Positions 52,549 to 61,899 of a stretch of DNA of 64,000 bases are shown here, piece after piece (the first letter of the stretch is position 1; each line of letters starts with the position of its first letter). A program made the position numbers and the translations under genes. The notes under the pieces are model-generated. The model saw only the letters and a program-made list of their open reading frames with translations. It was not told the origin of the DNA and did no database searches. This stretch comes from Neoarius graeffei (Eukaryota; Chordata; Actinopteri; Siluriformes; Ariidae), in contig NC_083576.1 of the NCBI RefSeq assembly GCF_027579695.1, positions 36,361,260 to 36,425,259 of the forward strand, in the 5' to 3' direction.

Positions 52549-54158
52549 TACCCCCACCGCCCGACTCAGGCCGGGCGCCCGTCCAGCCTGCAGCCGACTC
52601 CCCCCCTTGACGGGAGAGGAAGTCCGCCACGACCATCTGCGCCCCCGGCCTGTGGACCACCTTGAAGTTGAAGGGTTGGAGTGCCAGATACCAACGGGTG
52701 ATCCGCGCGTTGGCATCCTTCATGCGGTGGAGCCACTGGAGGGGCGCGTGGTCCAAACAGAGGGTGAAAGGGCGCCCCAGCAGGTAGTAACAGAGGGCGA
52801 GGACCGCCCACTTGATCGCCAGGCACTCCTTCTCAATCGTGCTGTAGCGCCCCTCACGCACTGACAGCTTCCGACTGATGTACAGGACCGGGCAGTCCTC
52901 CCCCTCCACCTGCTGGGACAAAACGGCCCCCAGCCCTCTGTCCGACGCATCCGTCTGTAACATAAAAGGGAGAGAGAAGTCAGGGGAGTGTAAAAGTGGC
53001 CCCCCACACAGTGCAGCCTTTACCTCAGAGAAAGCCCGCTGACACTGCTCCGTCCACTGGACGGGATCTGGCGCTCCCTTTTTAGTGAGGTCAGTCAGCG
53101 GGCTGGTGACGTCCGAATAATTAGGTATAAACCTACGATAGTAGCCAGCCAGCCCCAGGAACTGTCTCACCCCCCTTTTTGGTCTTGGGGCTTGGGCAGG
53201 CCGCAATCGCCGCTGTCTTATTAATTTGGGGACGCACCTGCCCGTTGCCCAAGTGGAAGCCCAGATACCGTACTTCCACCCGCCCAATTGCACACTTCTT
53301 TGGGTTGGCAGTGAGTCCTGCCCACCTCAGCGACCTAAGGACGGCCCTCAGGTGTTGCAGGTGCCGCTGCCAGTCATTACTATAAATGATAATATCATCC
53401 AAATATGCGGCCGCATAGGTGGCGTGGGGCCGGAGGACCCTGTCCATCAGCTGCTGAAACGTAGCGGGCGCCCCAAACAGCCCAAACGGAAGCGTGACGA
53501 ACTGGTGTAAGCCGAACGGTGTGGAAAAGGCCATTTTCTCCCGGGATAATGGAGTCAAGGGGATCTGCCAATATCCCTTCGTCAAATCCAGTGTCGAGTA
53601 AAAGCGAGCCGTGCCTAGTCGATCGAGCAGCTCATCAATACGAGGCATTGGGTACGCATCGAATTTAGACACCGCATTGACTTTTCTATAGTCCACACAG
53701 AACCGGACCGAGCCGTCGGCCTTGGGAACCAAGACCACCGGGCTGCTCCAGTCACTGTGGGACTCCTCGACGATGCCCATTTCGAGCATGGCCTGAAGTT
53801 CTTCCTGAACCACCTTTTTTTTGTGTTCGGGTAGCCTGTAAGGGCGGCTACGCACTACCACCCCCGGGGGCGTCTCTATGTGGTGTTCTATGAGGTTAGT
53901 GCGACCGGGCAGGGGCGAGAACACATCCGAAAACTCGGCCTGCAACTGGGCGACCTCCGTGAGTTGGGTCGGGGAGAGGTGGTCTCCACAGGGGACCGGA
54001 GAGGTACGTGATGCCAATGTCCCTTTTTGAACCTCCGGCCCCAGCTCCGCCCTCTCCGGAACTACCGACACCAACGCCACGGGGACCTCCTCGTTCCAGA
54101 GTTTCAGCAGATTGAGGTGGTAGATCTGTAGCGCCCCACCCCTGTCTGCTCGCCTCAC
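52454..54158 (-). pseudogene. Reverse transcriptase and RNase H of copy A, one frameshift
   Basis: After the end of integrase (GGALQIYHLNLLKLWNEEVP) and a linker, RT runs from FSDVFSPLPGRTNLIEHHIE through VLVPKADGSVRFCVDYRKVN, YSTLDLTKGYWQIPLTPLSR (motif A), FQQLMDRVLRPHATYAAAYL and DDIIIYSNDW (YLDD site), to ANPKKCAIGRVEVRYLGFHL. At about 53170 an extra C in a C run shifts the frame (copy D has one fewer C there and stays open). In the next frame QFLGLAGYYRRFIPNYSDVT precedes RNase H: LQTDASDRGLGAVLSQQVEG, STIEKECLAIKWAV, LCLDHAPLQWLHRM and VVADFLSRQGG. All catalytic acids are present. Together these enzymes copy the element RNA into DNA. The open frame runs into the LTR to 52454, beyond the domain. 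Confidence 0.92.
52549..52562 (-). other. Polypurine tract of gypsy copy A
   Basis: On the minus strand, GGGCGGTGGGGGTA directly precedes the 3' LTR, the expected site of plus-strand DNA priming. The same tract flanks the copy D LTR at 62944. Confidence 0.75.
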
Positions 54159-54179
54159 CTCATAGTCGACGTCCCCGAC

Positions 54180-56057
54180 TCACCGTGTGACCTCAAAGGG
54201 CCCTTGCCACTTGGTGATCAATTTGGAGCTCGACGTGGGCAGCAGTACGAGTACTTTATCTCCCGGTGTGAACTCTCTAAGCCGCGTACCCTTGTTGTAC
54301 AGGCGGGCTTGCCGTTCCTGGGCCTGCCGCAAATTCTCCTGAGTTAGGTGGGTGAGCGTGTGGAGTTTTGCGCGCAGGTCCATAACGTACTGAATTTTGT
54401 TCTTACTTTGTGAAGGTCCCTCCTCCCAATTTTCCCGCAGCACGTCCAGGATGCCACGCGGCTTACGCCCATATAATAATTCGAACGGGGAGAACCCCGT
54501 GGAGGCTTGGGGGACCTCTCGCACTGAGAACAGCAAGGGTTCGAGCCAATTATCCCAATTACGTGCGTCCTCACTTACGAATTTTTTAATAATATTTTTG
54601 AGGGTGTGGTTGAACCGTTCCACTAAACCGTCCGTTTGTGGGTGATATACGCTGGTGCGGATCGGCTTAATCCCCAGTAACCCATACAGTTTGCGCAGTG
54701 TTCGTGACATAAACATAGTGCCTTGGTCAGTCAGAATCTCTTTCGGGATTCCAACTCGGGAGATGACGCGGAAGAGTGCCTCTGCAATACTGCGTGCTGA
54801 GATATTGCGCAGAGGCACTGCTTCCGGGTATCGCGTTGCATAGTCCACCAGAACTAATATAAAGCGGTACCCTCGTGCTGACCGATCTAATGGCCCGACG
54901 AGATCCATCCCAATTCTCTCAAACGGGGTCTCGATTAACGGTAGAGGGTGCAAAGGCGCTTTTGGAATGGCCGCTGGGTTTACTAACTGGCATTCGCGGC
55001 ATGCCGTACACCACCTACGGACATCGCCGCGAATCCCCGGCCAATAGAATCAGGCCATTATTCGGGCTAGTGCTTTATCCTGCCCCAAGTGTCCAGCCAT
55101 GGGATTAAAGTGAGCCGCCTGGAATACCAATTCCCGGCGGCTCTTTGGAATCAAAAGCTGCGTGACTCGCTCTTTAGTTTGAGTGTCCTGCGTCACTCGG
55201 TATAATCTATCCTTCAAAATCGCGAAGTAGGGGAAGGACGGGGTGGCGTTCGGCGGGAGCGTTTGACCATCGATTACTCTCACTTGGTCAAACGCATGCC
55301 GCAGAGTCTCGTCTCGCAACTGCTCTAATGGGAAATCCGCGAGGGATTCCCCAATAGAGAGAGGAGGAGCCGGCGGCTCCACACTCTGACGTGGAGATGA
55401 CGTAGACGGCTCTGTGACAGCTGCTCCCGCCAAAGCGACACCGGGACCTCCCCCTGTCAATTGGCAGGACCCACTCTCTACTAGGCGCGTCATTAACCCC
55501 CGAAATCCCGGCCAATCCGTCCCCAAAATTAAAGAGTGGGTAAGGCGAGGATTAACCGCCGCCTTCACTATAAATTTTTCCCCTCTGAAAATAATGTGGA
55601 CCGACACCAAAGGGTAGCGGTGAACATCCCCGTGCACACACAAAACCTTCACCCCTTGTGCTCCCCCCAATGCCTCGTTTTGAACCAGGCTTTGGCGAAT
55701 TGTGGTCTGATTACAACCAGAATCCACCAACGCCTGATATGTAGCCCCTTGGATACTCACCGGTATGCGATACGCTCCGGCCCGATCGAGGGCGGCCTCT
55801 GGCGCGTCGGGGATCCGAACCACCGTGCCCACTTCCATTGCTGTGCACTGCTGTTGAAGGTGGCCCGGTTCCCCGCAGCGCCAGCAAACCGGCCCGGGCT
55901 TTCCCTCTGCACCAGTGATCTGGGGCTCACTCACCTGAGGTGGGGGAGAGACAGACACAGAAGGGAGAAACGGGAGGGCACCGCGGGTGCGGCGGGCCGG
56001 CTGGGGTGGTGCCGGCCCCCGCCTCCGCGGAGGGGGAATGGGGCGAGGACGGGACAC
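54180..56057 (-). pseudogene. Zinc knuckle, protease and integrase of copy A
   Basis: One frame from 56057 with a TGA at 55047-55049 and another after FEVTR at 54180. A CCHC knuckle (residues 58-71, CWRCGEPGHLQQQC) is followed by protease (YQALVDSGCNQTTI, D-S-G at 112-114). Integrase begins with the HHCC zinc domain (AAHFNPMAGHLGQDKALARI ... CTACRECQ) and the core: GMDLVGPLDRSARGYRF (first D), ILTDQGTMFMSRTL (second D) and YHPQTDGLVERFNHTLKNII (E, 35 residues after the second D). The C-terminal part is PFELLYGRKPRGILDVLREN and FTPGDKVLVLLPTSSSKLIT. Integrase stands before RT, as in the Gmr1 group and unlike most Ty3/gypsy elements. The frame is +1 relative to gag. Confidence 0.92.
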
Positions 56058-56811
56058 AGGAGGAGGGAGAGAGAGAGAGAGAAGAGGAGAGAAGAGATGA
56101 TGTCATCTGCTGTCCTGCCGCTGGGACAGCCGCGAGATGATCCTCCGCCAGCTCGACTGCCTGATCCAGCGACGCCGGGCAGTGGCACTGGACCCACTCC
56201 GCGGTTCCTGCTGGCAAGCGGGCGATGAACTGTTCCAGTACCACCTGGTCGACGATTCCCTCGGCGTCGCGATCATCAGCCCTCAGCCACCGCCAGCAGG
56301 CGTCCCGGAGCTGCTGGCCGAACGCGAACGGCCGGCCGACTTCCTCCAGTTGAAGCGCGCGGAAGCACTGGCGCTGTTGTTCCGGTGTGCGCCCCACGCG
56401 CTGGAGGACGGCCCGGCAGAGGTCCGCGTAGGCCAGCCGGCGGTCGGCGGGGAGCTGTAGCGCGGTCAGCTGTGCCTCTCCCGTGAGCAGGGGGAGGAGG
56501 CGCGCCGCGCGCTGCTCCATCGGCCACCCCGAGGCTTCGGCGACCTGTTCAAACAACGTGAGGAATGCCTCGGGGTCGTCCTGTGGGCCCATCTTGGTGA
56601 CGGTGAGGGGAGACTGGCCCGCGGCCGGAGCGCTGGTGGGCCCCGCCGACGCGAGGAGATGCCGGAACGCCTTGCGATCTTCCTGCTGGGCCAGCACCAG
56701 GGCTTCGAAGCGCTGCTCTTGTTCCTTTCGGAGTGTGACGAGCGCCTGGTGCTGGCTTTGCTGAGCCGTGGAGAGGGCGTGGACCAGGTCGGCGAACGGG
56801 GAGGATTCCAT
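55927..56811 (-). CDS. gag with SCAN-like capsid segment, copy A, intact frame
   Basis: An uninterrupted 294-codon gag starting MESSPFADLVHALSTAQQSQ just downstream of the primer site; an upstream in-frame ATG at 56919 lies in the LTR and was not used. Residues 1-55 are helical and Gln-rich. Residues about 78-140 form the capsid N-terminal part (DDPEAFLTLFEQVAEASGWP; LLPLLTGEAQLTALQLPADR). Residues about 145-228 are strikingly SCAN-like: CFRALQLEEVGRPFAFGQQL, ACWRWLRADDRDAEGIVDQV, VLEQFIARLPAGTAEWVQCH, CPASLDQAVELAEDHL. It is established that the vertebrate SCAN domain arose from a Gmr1-like gypsy capsid. The tail is Ser/Pro-rich and ends CLSPTSGE. Pol overlaps it in the +1 frame. The protein would form the particle shell and bind the RNA. 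Confidence 0.88.
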   Translation of the reverse strand: MESSPFADLVHALSTAQQSQHQALVTLRKEQEQRFEALVLAQQEDRKAFRHLLASAGPTSAPAAGQSPLTVTKMGPQDDPEAFLTLFEQVAEASGWPMEQRAARLLPLLTGEAQLTALQLPADRRLAYADLCRAVLQRVGRTPEQQRQCFRALQLEEVGRPFAFGQQLRDACWRWLRADDRDAEGIVDQVVLEQFIARLPAGTAEWVQCHCPASLDQAVELAEDHLAAVPAAGQQMTSSLLSSSLSLSPSSCVPSSPHSPSAEAGAGTTPAGPPHPRCPPVSPFCVCLSPTSGE

Positions 56812-56837
56812 GGGGCTGCTGGGTTGGTGCTCCACTT

Positions 56838-56855
56838 TCCCGGGTTTCGGCACCA
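56838..56855 (-). other. Primer-binding site matching tRNA-Phe
   Basis: On + this reads TCCCGGGTTTCGGCACCA, identical to the 3' end of animal tRNA-Phe with CCA added, so the minus strand is its perfect 18-base complement. It starts one base inside the 5' LTR boundary. Confidence 0.88.
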
Positions 56856-56856
56856 C

Positions 56857-57163
56857 TGTAAGACTCCCTATGTGTGGGTGGAGCACAGAGGACAGCAGGA
56901 CAGAGATCAGGTTTATCACTTGGCTTTATTGCCACACTTTTCAGTCTAACAATAATCACTCGAGCACAGACACACACAACTGGCGTCTGGTTCAGGGATG
57001 AGCCCCCTCCGCTCTCGCTCTCCCTCCTCATATAGGGCGTGGTCACTGGGAAGACACACAAACACAGGTTAATTGCTCTCAGGTGTAGTGATTCTGCCAC
57101 TTACCTTCCCTGACTCCGCCCTCCTGTCACAGACCGGCGCTTGACCACGCCCCCGCTGCCACA
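56857..57163 (-). repeat. 5' LTR of gypsy copy A
   Basis: 307 bp; on + it begins TGTAAGACTCCC and ends CCGCTGCCACA. It differs from the 3' LTR by scattered substitutions and short indels, so the insertion is not recent. Confidence 0.93.
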
Positions 57164-57560
57164 CGTGGACATTAACAAAAACCCTGAGTAAAAAGCTTGA
57201 CAAACTACACTTGCCTCCTTCGTGCTGCCCTGCATGTTTCTTGGAAGAGCCACACCATCAACAAACAACTCCTATGGTGGCCTACCACAGATCTAATTGG
57301 TCATTCGTAACTGCCATCTGGCCCTTGCTGGCCATGTGATGTGCCATGATGAGATGGCCACCAAGGTCCTTCTATGGCAACAAGATAACAAATGAAGACA
57401 TGGTCACCCACTGCTGACCCTTAAGAAACTGATCAAGGAAAATGTTGGACTGCAAAATGAAGCTCTCCTGTCTGCCATGCTTGACCAAGCTATCTGGAAA
57501 GACTTCATAGTGTCACCAGCAGGTCTTGGATGATGCAGAATGGAATGGGAGTGTAATGAG
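57164..57560 (+). pseudogene. Decayed LINE C-terminal remnant
   Basis: In shifting frames the text resembles the C-terminal end of a LINE polymerase: VSWKSHTINKQL near 57237, LAGHVMCHDEMA-like near 57325-57360, and LTLKKLIKENVGLQNEALLS followed by LDQAIWKDFIVSPAGLG near 57415-57530. No open frame above 60 codons is left, and the RT core is not present. The family cannot be assigned. The left edge coincides with the gypsy LTR boundary. Confidence 0.5.
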
Positions 57561-57719
57561 AGTTCAATTCAAACTTGATAATTGTGTTCTTCAGGATGGC
57601 AACTGTATGTGTAACTTTTTCTTATTTTGTAACTGAAATTTAAAAAAAAATTAGACCATTTAAAAAAAATTTCTTGTTTTACTACCATTTTCAAAACATC
57701 AACCCCGTCAGACACAAAC
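57561..57719. other. AT-rich DNA, nothing recognised
   Basis: No gene or repeat family identified. Confidence 0.4.
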
Positions 57720-57729
57720 CATCAATACG

Positions 57730-57930
57730 AATTCAGATGCCTTATCCATTGTGATAGGACACTGTAGCCATGGGAATGCTGGACATGATTCAATTGAACT
57801 TTTGAGTGTCCTTTAAAGTAGCACCCTTCTATTTTCTCCAAACCTTGCCCCCTGCCAGATGCAATCCTTTGATCCTCTGATCTAAAGTCCAACGTCGTAA
57901 CCATTCGGCTACATTGGTGTCACCATGGGA
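57730..57930 (-). mobile_element. tRNA-derived SINE-like sequence
   Basis: On the minus strand the text TGTAGCCGAATGGTTACGAC GTTGGACTTTAGATC... has an A box (TAGCCGAATGGTTACG), a tRNA-like anticodon-arm region and a B-box-like GGATCAAAGGATT further on. The similarity is to Ser/Leu-type tRNAs. It continues into unrelated sequence (GGCAAGGTTTGGAGAAAATA) rather than an acceptor stem, so it is a SINE or tRNA pseudogene and not a working tRNA. Confidence 0.5.
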
Positions 57931-58094
57931 ACCTTGGTCACAATTCAATTTAAACCACTAGTGCCCTAAGTAGCGCTCTTTAAAAGCCATGCACATGAGG
58001 TAGAAATATTGAGATACGACCGCTCACATCAGGACACCAACTGCATGTCTAAATTTATATATGGTTTTTAAAATCATTTTATAATTTGTATTTT
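57931..58094. other. AT-rich DNA, nothing recognised
   Basis: No gene seen between the SINE-like segment and the TA microsatellite. Confidence 0.4.
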
Positions 58095-58102
58095 TTACTG
58101 TT

Positions 58103-58103
<1 letters not shown>

Positions 58104-58172
<69 letters not shown>
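58104..58172. repeat. (TA)n(CA)n microsatellite
   Basis: About 57 bp of TA followed by a short CA run. Confidence 0.97.
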
Positions 58173-58173
<1 letters not shown>

Positions 58174-59520
58174 GCTAATAATTTATAAAAAATACATAAA
58201 TATAAATAAAATATAACTGTATAAATGTCTTTGTTACACTTTTGTTACACTGACACTCCTCACAGCACTTAATAAACCCACAGTCCTGATTTACAACTTT
58301 TAAGCATGAGGAGAAAAAAAGGCTGATATTGACTGATTAAAATCAGCATTGTCAACATGGCTTTTGTAAGTGCTATGTGTAAGAATTTGTAAGAATGTAG
58401 GTTTAAAACTTAATTTTGGTTGATTTTTTTTAAATTAGCAGAACGTAAAGGAATAGTTTGGACCCAAAAAGATGGGAAAATTGGACCCAGTTTAAAAAAT
58501 CCCTGAGCTTTCTTTTAACAAGAGGCTTTTTTAAAATGATATTAATTTACTTCTCTCTTTCTCCTTCTCTTGACCAAAGGTATAATTGTTCTTTATGCAT
58601 GATGGAGAATCACAAAGGCCATGATGCTGTATGACTTTCATGAAGGAGAACTGAGAAACAGGTGAGAATGAGAAATCTTTTCAGAATGAATTTTTTGATG
58701 AAGGTGAGCAGAGACAAAGCTGGTTGTTTACTCATCCAGGAGGACTTGTTTGTCAAATAATTTATTTTATCATTTAAATTATTTTTTATGCCTTTTTGGT
58801 TGGCTGATCAGTGAACTACAAATAACTACCTACAAATAATGGTCTGCTCATGCACAGTTACTTTGCACTTTTGTATTTTGAGTTCTTTGAAATGTAAATA
58901 AAACAGTGATTGCATCTGATTCCTTTGTTATTGTTTGACTCATTGTGTGAACCTTATAATCAGTATTCCAAAATATTGAATGATAAAACAATTATTGAAC
59001 TCAGTTTTCACAAAATATCGTGATTTCTTCGTTTCATGCAAGGAATTATTTGCTTCTGCCCTCAGCATTGGCAAATAATTGCTGCTTGCCACTAAGAAAT
59101 CATGATATTTTGTTCAGCCTCATCCAATAATTGCTTTATCTCTGTTGAATCACACATAGACTGTGTTCATTTTTATTTGTTTATAAAGACTAACATTCGT
59201 AGTTTTAATTTTCACATGAACATAATAGCACAGGCATAGGCCTAGTCTATGATGATCAGTGATGTCTCAATTTTCTTGAAATGTCTTGAGATAAAATATA
59301 TGCTATTTTAGCTCCAGTTTTTAATCATATAAGGACAATTACAATATCCTAGAAATATTGATATGCATGTTTGGTGTATATCAAAGTTTCATAATACAGT
59401 TAAACCAACGAGATTGGGGGAATAAAAGTGATACAAACATTATATTACATAAGCTGTAAATAGAGTATGTATGTGGTTAGATGCATATAAAATGTCCTAG
59501 ATAGCATTTACTGAATTTGT
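58173..59520. other. Intergenic AT-rich DNA, nothing recognised
   Basis: No coding frame or known repeat was recognised. AATAAA hexamers (e.g. 58896) occur as expected for such composition. The segment could belong to an intron or UTR of the frame at 59540, but there is no direct evidence. Confidence 0.35.
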
Positions 59521-59539
59521 TTGTGTGTATTTATTTCAT

Positions 59540-59797
59540 TTCAAATCGGTCTCAGTTTTGTCAGGCAAACCATCTACCTTGTACAATACAACCCACTCTG
59601 ATTGGGCACCCTCGAATAAGCTGAGTGCAGACAGTGTTAGTCCCAGTCCCAAAGCCACTGCAATCAGTATGGGCAGATATGAGTGGGCTAAAGCCAGAAA
59701 GTCTAAGAAGGACCAGTATGATGTAGCCAGTGCGCTTTTGGAGTCATCAGTGAGTGTTCAGGAAATTGAACAGAATGAAAAACTTGCTGATCAGTAA
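59540..59797 (+). other. Unrecognised exon-like open frame
   Basis: The frame reads SVLSGKPSTLYNTTHSDWAP ... KLSADSVSPSPKATAISMGR, YEWAKARKSKKDQYDVASAL and ends EIEQNEKLADQ before a stop at 59797. A splice-acceptor-like tract (TTTCATTTCAAATCGGTCTCAG) precedes it. The composition (Ser/Lys-rich, low complexity absent) is more protein-like than the neighbourhood. I do not recognise the family. It could be a terminal exon of a host gene whose other exons lie elsewhere, or the end of a transposon ORF; a Rex1 relic follows immediately. Confidence 0.35.
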
Positions 59798-59799
59798 CT

Positions 59800-60393
59800 T
59801 GGTCTCATCAGTAACAACGATGTGTCTGCATGCAGAGCAAAGGTTAAACACCTGCTGGAATGGTGTCAGGACAACAACCTGAGTCTTAATGTGAAGAAGA
59901 CTAAAGAGATGGTTCAGGAAGAACTTCAGGAAGAATCCTGCTGCTCACTCCCTACTGCACATCAACAGCTCTAATGTTGCAACAGTCAGCAGTGCGAAGT
60001 TCTGGGAGTGCACATGGAAGACAACCTCTCCTGGACCCTGAACACTGCTGTCATCACCAAGAAAGCACAACAGTGTCTACACTTTCTGCAAAAGCTGAAG
60101 AAGGCCAGACTTCCTCCTCCTCACATCCTTTTACCAAGGGACCATTGAGAGTGTTCTCTGCTGTTACCTCACTGTCTGGTTCAGGAACTGCAACATCACT
60201 GAACAAAAGTCCCTACAGTGAGGACGGCAGAGAGGATCATCAGGGTCTCTCTCACCCATCTCCCAACTTTATATGAAGCACATTGTCTGCTGTGCCAACA
60301 GCATAGTGCAGGACAAGTCCCACCCATCACATGCACTGTTCTCCCTCCTACCATCTGGCAGAAGGTACTGTAGCATCTGAACCATCACAACCA
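59800..60393 (+). pseudogene. Rex1-type LINE RT fragment, 5' part
   Basis: In shifting frames: AKVKHLLEWCQDNNLSLNVK, KTKEMV, FRKNPAAHSLLHINSSNVAT, FLGVHMEDNLSWTLNTAVIT, QQCLHFLQKLKKARL, VLCCYLTVWFRNCNITEQKS, then HPSHALFSLLPSGRRYCSI. This matches the region after RT motif C of Rex1/Babar LINEs of fish. An L2 inserted at 60394 separates it from its C-terminus at 61479. Several frameshifts are present. The catalytic core lies outside the preserved part. Confidence 0.7.
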
Positions 60394-61471
60394 AAAGGTG
60401 CAGCTATCTGCTGGTACCTTGTATAGTGAAGGCTACATCGGGGGCAGAGCCTTTTCTTACAAAGCCCCACAGTTATGGAACAGCCTTCCAAGTAGTGTTT
60501 GGGAATCAGACACAGTCTCAGTGTTTAAGTCTAGGCTGAAAGCATATCTGTTTAGTAAAGCCTTTTGTTAATGGTGTTTGAGGTAAAGGTATAGATCTGG
60601 AGGGTCCTCAGACATAGAGTGTTTTGGTAAACTGGGATGTATGGATGGTGTCAGTCCCCACTTGCTTGCTCACTCAAGTTTGTTGACAGTGTAGTGGCTG
60701 GCTGCTTTATGTCCTGGGGCTCTCTCATGCCTGTGTTACCTTCTGGCTCTCCCCTTTTAGTTATGCTGTCATAGTTAGTTGCCGGAGTCCCTGCTTGTAC
60801 TCAGTGCAATATGTATACTGTTCCTACTTATTCAGGTGACATTAGGCATACCTAACAGCCTGTGTTTTCTCTCTCTCTGTCTCTCTTTCCCCATCCCCCC
60901 TCCCCCCAAATCTGTCCCTCTGAGTTACATGTTGGTCCTGGGATCAAGATGCTGACCTCTTCTGCTCCTCGGACCTGCTTGATCCATCCTGGTGCCCTGT
61001 GTCTGGTTGGAGTCTCATTGCATCGCTCCTGTGGAGGACAGCCCCATGAGGACAGTTGAAAGTCACACCTGGAGGATGCTCTGGACTCTTACAGTAATGC
61101 TTTTATGGCTGAGGACTACAGTTGACTTGCTAACTTTAGGACTGCAGTTGTCATGAACAGTTTTGCACTCAAGTTTCCATCAATGAAGAGTTTATAACAT
61201 CAACGAAACTGACTTCATGTTAAAACTGTTAATATTATAGTCATGCTGTCTGTTGTTGCCCAAATGAGGATGGGTTCCCTTTTGAGTCTGGTTCCTCTCG
61301 AGGTTTCTTCCTCATGTCGTCTGAGAGAGTTTTTCCTTGCCACCGTCGCCACAGGCTTGCTCATTGGGGATAGATTAGGGATAAAATTAGCTCATGTTTT
61401 AAGTCATTCAAATTCTCTAAAGCTGCTTTGCGACAATGTTTATTGTTAAAAGCGCTATACAAATAAACTTG
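60394..61471 (+). mobile_element. 5'-truncated L2 LINE with 3' end
   Basis: Contains the last RT-ORF codons (GRAFSYKAPQLWNSLPSSVW; VFKSRLKAYLFSKAFC), a ~800-bp 3' UTR and the L2 end ...GCGCTATACAAATAAACTTG. Flanked by a 7-bp duplication, ACAACCA (60387-60393 and 61472-61478), inside a Rex1 relic. The opposite-strand copies at 5190 and 25590 share its UTR. Confidence 0.88.
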
Positions 61472-61478
61472 ACAACCA

Positions 61479-61890
61479 GACACTGCAACAGCTTCTTCCC
61501 CCAGGAAGTCAGAGTCCTCAACTCACTGTTACCCCAAATAATTGACAGTCCAAACTGAAACTACAACTTTTCATCCACCTCTCGCCCATTTGCACACACA
61601 AGCACAGTGCTCACTTTGCACTTGTCTTGTCTCAGTGTAATATGCTGGTAAAACTTGAACTCTTCAAACTGAACTGTATTCTCTTGTATTTTGCACTAAA
61701 ATGAACATTTGCACACAAATGCACAATTGCCACTTTGCACCTGTCTTTGTCTTGTCATCTTTGTTGTTTATTGTACTCACATTGGTATATGTTTACTTAG
61801 AGTTATTTATGTGCCTTGTTTCATAATCTTTCTATTTCTCTCTCAATGCACCATGGAGACCCTGAAGAAAATGATATTTCAATACACAGT
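61479..61890 (+). pseudogene. Rex1-type LINE C-terminus and 3' end
   Basis: Resumes the Rex1 reading after the L2 insertion (TLQQLLPPGSQSPQLTVT-like text near 61482-61540), followed by a non-coding tail with repeated CACTTTGCAC motifs and a final ATATTTCAATAC. The sequence to about 61890 contains no other gene. Confidence 0.55.
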
Positions 61891-61899
61891 ATACTTGTA

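Larger units (their letters stand above)
52225..57163 (-). mobile_element. Gmr1-like gypsy retrotransposon copy A, nearly complete
   Basis: 4.94 kb between LTRs at 56857-57163 (5') and 52225-52548 (3'). It has a primer-binding site, gag, protease, integrase, RT, RNase H and polypurine tract in that order on the minus strand. The outer flanks do not match: left is Tc1 sequence (...TTTGATAT), right is CGTGGACATT, unrelated to Tc1, so no target duplication exists. Confidence 0.93.

Noticed and set aside
55536-56228. 230-codon + strand frame opposite gypsy gag/pol
   Set aside because: Antisense shadow of GC-rich gag-pol, rich in Arg/Pro/Gly, with no supporting motif.
57880-57925. Functional tRNA gene
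   Set aside because: A and B boxes are present but no acceptor stem or complete cloverleaf can be formed.
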